A DNA stretch of 9,357 nt. Source: an uncultured Eubacteriales bacterium. Lineage in GTDB: Bacteria > Bacillota > Clostridia > Oscillospirales > Oscillospiraceae. The notes under the pieces were generated by a model. The model saw only the letters and a list, made by a program, of their open reading frames with translations. It had not been told where the DNA came from and made no database searches. Location of the stretch: the NCBI GenBank assembly GCA_949744025.1, contig CATJWA010000328.1:1-9357 (forward strand), in the 5' to 3' direction. The translations under genes and the position numbers were made by a program. Position 1 is the stretch's first letter. The number at the start of each line of letters is the position of its first letter. Positions 6,818-9,357 of this stretch are shown here, one piece after another.

Positions 6818-7618
6818 ATGCGAAAAGACGCTTTAAAGATGGTGCTTATAACCGCGGTGACGGGAGTGTTCGGCGCTTTTTTCCGATGGCTGGAGAATAT
6901 CAACGCCTTCGAGCCGGACACGGGGCTGATGCTGCCCTTTGCAAAAACCACGCTGCTCATGGCGGTATACCTGCTGGCCGCGGCCGCGCTGTTCATTGTC
7001 ATGGCGCTTATGTGGTCAAAGCGCTGTGTCTGCGAAAAGGACCCCGCGCTGGCGCTGCGGCCGGCCACCTTCGCGCCCGACATTATGTGCAAGCTCTGCG
7101 GCGCGGCTATGATTGTGCTGGGCGTTGTGCTGATGTTCTCCGCGCCGGGGGCGCGGTATCCGTCGCTGGAGCGGCTTTTCGCCGCGGCGTGCATTTTCGG
7201 CGGCACGGCCATGATGTTCATAATGGTCAAGGCCGACGGCTCCGCGGCAATGAGCCGCAGCGCCTGCCTTGTTCCGGTGCTCTTTGAGTGCATGTGGCTG
7301 GTGTGCAGTTACAAGAACAACGCGGAAAACCCCGTTATCTGGGCTTTTCTGGTGGAGCTGCTGGCAATTATCGTGACGGTGATGGCCTGGTACGAGCTGG
7401 CGGCCTACCACTACGGCCGGGCGCGGCCGGGCGCGGCGCTGTTTTTCGTGCAGGCCGCGGCGTTCATGAGCATCGCCACGCTGTCCGACAGCCGCTCCGG
7501 CGTGATGACCGCGATGTTCGTCATTCAGGCCGTGCTCATGCTCATGTTCGAGTTCGTGCTTGTGGAAAATTTCGCGCCGCACCGGCACAGCCGCCCGAGC
7601 GGAGCGCATGAGGCGTGA
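6818..7618 (+). CDS. Polytopic membrane protein of unknown function
   Basis: I do not recognise a functionally characterised family. The 266-residue product is very hydrophobic. About eight membrane segments can be read, near residues 8-24, 45-66, 92-108, 117-137, 148-165, 173-196, 205-222 and 228-250, with a short basic His/Arg-rich tail (255-260). Features that may be conserved are FFRWLENINAF just after the first segment (21-31), a cluster of cysteines at a predicted membrane boundary (C70, C72, C91, C94), and WYELAAYHYGRARPG (191-205). No transporter, protease or kinase motif is visible. It is transcribed alone: its own sigma-A-like promoter is upstream, a strong terminator starts at its stop codon, spoIID diverges from it and the lysozyme gene converges on it. 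That layout gives little hint of function. The start at 6818 follows the ribosome site. That it is a real gene is well supported by codon usage and flanking signals. Confidence 0.85.
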   Translation: MRKDALKMVLITAVTGVFGAFFRWLENINAFEPDTGLMLPFAKTTLLMAVYLLAAAALFIVMALMWSKRCVCEKDPALALRPATFAPDIMCKLCGAAMIVLGVVLMFSAPGARYPSLERLFAAACIFGGTAMMFIMVKADGSAAMSRSACLVPVLFECMWLVCSYKNNAENPVIWAFLVELLAIIVTVMAWYELAAYHYGRARPGAALFFVQAAAFMSIATLSDSRSGVMTAMFVIQAVLMLMFEFVLVENFAPHRHSRPSGAHEA

Positions 7619-7656
7619 AAAATCCCGTCAGGCATAAGCCTGACGGGATTTTTTTA
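7618..7656. terminator. Bidirectional hairpin terminator between the membrane-protein and lysozyme genes
   Basis: A perfect 16-bp inverted repeat (arms 7618-7633 and 7638-7653, loop ATAA) with a GC-rich core CCCGTCAGGC/GCCTGACGGG. Seven consecutive T follow the GC core on the plus strand (7649-7655), and five T follow it on the minus strand. It starts on the last base of the membrane-protein stop codon and lies 31 nt beyond the stop of the convergent lysozyme gene, so it can end both transcripts. The remaining bases up to 7686 show nothing else. Confidence 0.92.
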
Positions 7657-7686
7657 TCACGGCCTGCCGCCGCTGTCTACAGCTTC

Positions 7687-9357
7687 TTATTCCGTTTCGT
7701 CCGCGGCCTTCGCGCCGTAGTTTACGAACGCGATGTCCATATCCACGCGGCCTTCGATTCCGTCTACGCTGCCGGAGGAGCCGTACTGCCATATCTGGAA
7801 GTCATAGAGATAATTGGTCTTTTGAGTATAGTGGGCAAGCCAGATTATCTTCTGGGCGTCCATGAGCTCGGCAATGTCATAGCGCAGGTAGGCAAAGCTC
7901 GGGTTGAGATACACCATGGGGGTGTAGCCCGCGTCCTCTATAACCTCGCAGAAGGCCAGGGCGCAGTCGGTAAGCACGCTGTAATCAAAGTCCTTTGAGC
8001 GCGAGCCGCTGTAATTGAGGGGCTCCCAGTCAAAGGCGATGGGGTAGGTGATATCGTAATCGCCTATGCGCTCGAGCACGAACTCGGCCTCCTCGCGCGC
8101 CTCGTCGGGGTTTATCGCCTGTGAGAAGATATACAGTCCGATGTCCAGACCCGCCTCGCTCGCGCCGGCGATATACTCCCGAAAACGCTCGTCCTCGTTT
8201 AGCGTGCCCTCGCCGTAGCCGCGAAAGCCCACGCGGAGAATCGCAAAGTCTATCCCGTCGTCCGCCACGGCCTGCCAGTCTATATCCTTCTGGTAGTACG
8301 ACACGTCGATGCCGTACTGCACGTCATAGCGCAGGTCGTCATAGCACACGCGGCTGCCGTCCATATAGAACAGGTCCCTGTCGTACGGATTGGAGGCAAG
8401 GTCGTGGTTTATGGGCACAAGGTAGTCGGAAAAGACTATGGACTTGTCCTTGACATATTCGGTTATACGGCAGACTATCGTGCTTATCTCCGCGCGGGTT
8501 ATGCCGTCGGAGCCCTTGAACACCTTCTGTCCGTTTTCCTCGCTGCCGATGACTATTCCGGCTCGGGCCAGGGCGGCAACGCTGCCGCGGTCGGAGTCGG
8601 CAAAGGGGTTGCCGCTGGTATCCCCGGCGTCCAGGGCAAGAGCGGCGGCGGTCAGATCGGCTATCTCGTCGCGGCTTATGGCCGTGTCAAGATCCTCCAT
8701 GTCCTCCTCGCCGATGAACTTCTTCGACACGGCGAACTTGCGGTAATTCTCCGCCCAGTGGCCCTCCTCGGGCGCGGCCTTCTCGCTGTAGCCTACGGCG
8801 CGGGTAATGAGCTTGAGCGCCTGACCGCAGGTGACGTCCTCGTTGGGGTAGAAGCTGCCGTCGTCAAAGCCCTCGACCACGCCGAGGCGGCTCAGCTGCG
8901 TGACGTAGAGGTAAAACCAGTCGTCCGTCGTCACGTCGGGGTAGAGGTCCAGCACCTCCCACACGGCGGTGACGCGCATGCTCTCATTCGCGCGGTCCTC
9001 GCTTTGCAGAAGGCGGCCGTCCTCGGTCTCCCAGCCGGCAAATTCGTAGCCCTCGCGCACGGCGGCGGGCAACACGCCATAAGCCTTTGAGCTTTCAAAG
9101 CAGTATATGTCGCTGTCCACGCTGCCCTCGGCGGGGTCGAGCACAAGATAGCTCCAGCCGCCGTCCTCGCCGCTGTAGTCGTCATTGAGGAACATCTGCG
9201 CCTCGGCAAGACGGCGGCGCAGCAGTCCCTCGCTGACCTCGCCGCCGGTGTGGCACCACGCGGCAAAGGCGTTGACAATCTGCCTGTCGCTGTAGTGCTC
9301 TATGCCGCGGGAAATATAACGCGGCAGGCGGTTGGCCTCGTCAAGCCAGGTGCCGCC
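7687..9357 (-). CDS. Multidomain secreted lysozyme: GH24 tail, B-repeat, three SLH domains, GH25 (5'-partial)
   Basis: The frame is open to the window edge, so the start lies beyond 9357; 556 C-terminal residues are visible. Visible residues 1-58 resemble the end of a GH24 phage-type lysozyme: FAAWCHTGGEVSEGLLRRR then AEAQMFL, matching the family's W-x-G-G-x(4)-GL-x-RR-x(3)-E pattern. Residues 84-134 resemble an InlB B-type repeat (GYEFAGWETEDG, ending TAVWE). Three S-layer homology domains follow at about 138-188, 196-245 and 250-300, which normally hold proteins on the secondary cell-wall polymer. The C-terminal GH25 muramidase domain (348-548) has GIDVSYYQ, ILRVGFRGYG, the catalytic D-x-E pair D443/E445 in IAFDWEP, WLAHYT and IWQYGS. 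It would cut the MurNAc-GlcNAc bond in peptidoglycan outside the membrane. The methionine at 9195 is internal, not the start. A signal peptide is expected but lies outside the window. Confidence 0.9.
   Translation of the reverse strand, partial: GGTWLDEANRLPRYISRGIEHYSDRQIVNAFAAWCHTGGEVSEGLLRRRLAEAQMFLNDDYSGEDGGWSYLVLDPAEGSVDSDIYCFESSKAYGVLPAAVREGYEFAGWETEDGRLLQSEDRANESMRVTAVWEVLDLYPDVTTDDWFYLYVTQLSRLGVVEGFDDGSFYPNEDVTCGQALKLITRAVGYSEKAAPEEGHWAENYRKFAVSKKFIGEEDMEDLDTAISRDEIADLTAAALALDAGDTSGNPFADSDRGSVAALARAGIVIGSEENGQKVFKGSDGITRAEISTIVCRITEYVKDKSIVFSDYLVPINHDLASNPYDRDLFYMDGSRVCYDDLRYDVQYGIDVSYYQKDIDWQAVADDGIDFAILRVGFRGYGEGTLNEDERFREYIAGASEAGLDIGLYIFSQAINPDEAREEAEFVLERIGDYDITYPIAFDWEPLNYSGSRSKDFDYSVLTDCALAFCEVIEDAGYTPMVYLNPSFAYLRYDIAELMDAQKIIWLAHYTQKTNYLYDFQIWQYGSSGSVDGIEGRVDMDIAFVNYGAKAADETE

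Noticed and set aside
6754..7287. Plus-strand frame of 177 codons overlapping the membrane-protein gene
   Set aside because: The alternative frame from 6818 has a ribosome site, coherent membrane helices and ends at the terminator; this one does not.
8404..9090. Plus-strand open frame (228 codons) opposite the lysozyme gene
   Set aside because: The minus-strand frame encodes clear SLH domains with conserved residues; the plus-strand product is Gly/Ala/Val-rich with no motif.
9193..9195. Methionine at 9195 as the start of the lysozyme
   Set aside because: The frame is open upstream to the window edge, matches a GH24 tail there, and a start at 9195 would lack a signal peptide for a secreted SLH protein.
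1..9357. CRISPR arrays, tRNA or rRNA genes, insertion sequences, prophage or defence islands
   Set aside because: No repeat-spacer pattern, tRNA-like cloverleaf, transposase, integrase or terminal repeats were seen; nearly all DNA is accounted for by seven genes and their signals.

Overview
The window is a GC-rich, gene-dense chromosomal segment that most likely comes from an endospore-forming, Gram-positive member of the Clostridia (Oscillospiraceae-like). The reasons are the miaB-mutS pair, a SpoIID-type sporulation lytic transglycosylase, a secreted lysozyme with S-layer homology domains, an N-terminal-HTH biotin ligase, strong AAGGAGG/GGAGG ribosome sites and compact hairpin terminators. 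The placement is inferred from gene content and composition; no similarity search was run. There is no sign of a phage, IS element, CRISPR array, tRNA or rRNA.

Layout: (1) Positions 1-5600 hold a tight plus-strand cluster. It contains miaB (5' end missing), mutS (overlaps miaB by 8 nt), a CPBP-family membrane protease (overlaps mutS by 4 nt) and birA (19 nt later). It ends in a perfect 16-bp hairpin at 5595-5629 shared with the convergent spoIID gene. (2) Positions 5624-6658, minus strand, hold spoIID with a signal sequence. (3) A 159-nt divergent intergenic region (6659-6817) carries a good sigma-A-type promoter for the next plus-strand gene, an unknown polytopic membrane protein (6818-7618). 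That gene ends in a second perfect 16-bp bidirectional hairpin (7618-7653). (4) Positions 7687-9357, minus strand, hold the C-terminal 556 residues of a large multidomain lysozyme that continues past the window edge. Its visible order is the tail of a GH24 phage-type lysozyme domain, an InlB-B-like repeat, three SLH domains and a GH25 muramidase domain.

Function: the first cluster combines tRNA modification (MiaB), mismatch repair (MutS), a putative membrane protease and biotin metabolism (BirA). These are probably co-transcribed housekeeping genes rather than one pathway. The right half is about the cell envelope and peptidoglycan: SpoIID cleaves glycan strands during engulfment, and the SLH-anchored lysozyme also cuts glycan. 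Most of the window is ordinary. The points most worth a second look are the apparent two-lysozyme (GH24 + GH25) architecture, a His-to-Cys change at a predicted SpoIID zinc ligand, mirror-image stop codons inside a shared terminator, and the absence of mutL behind mutS.
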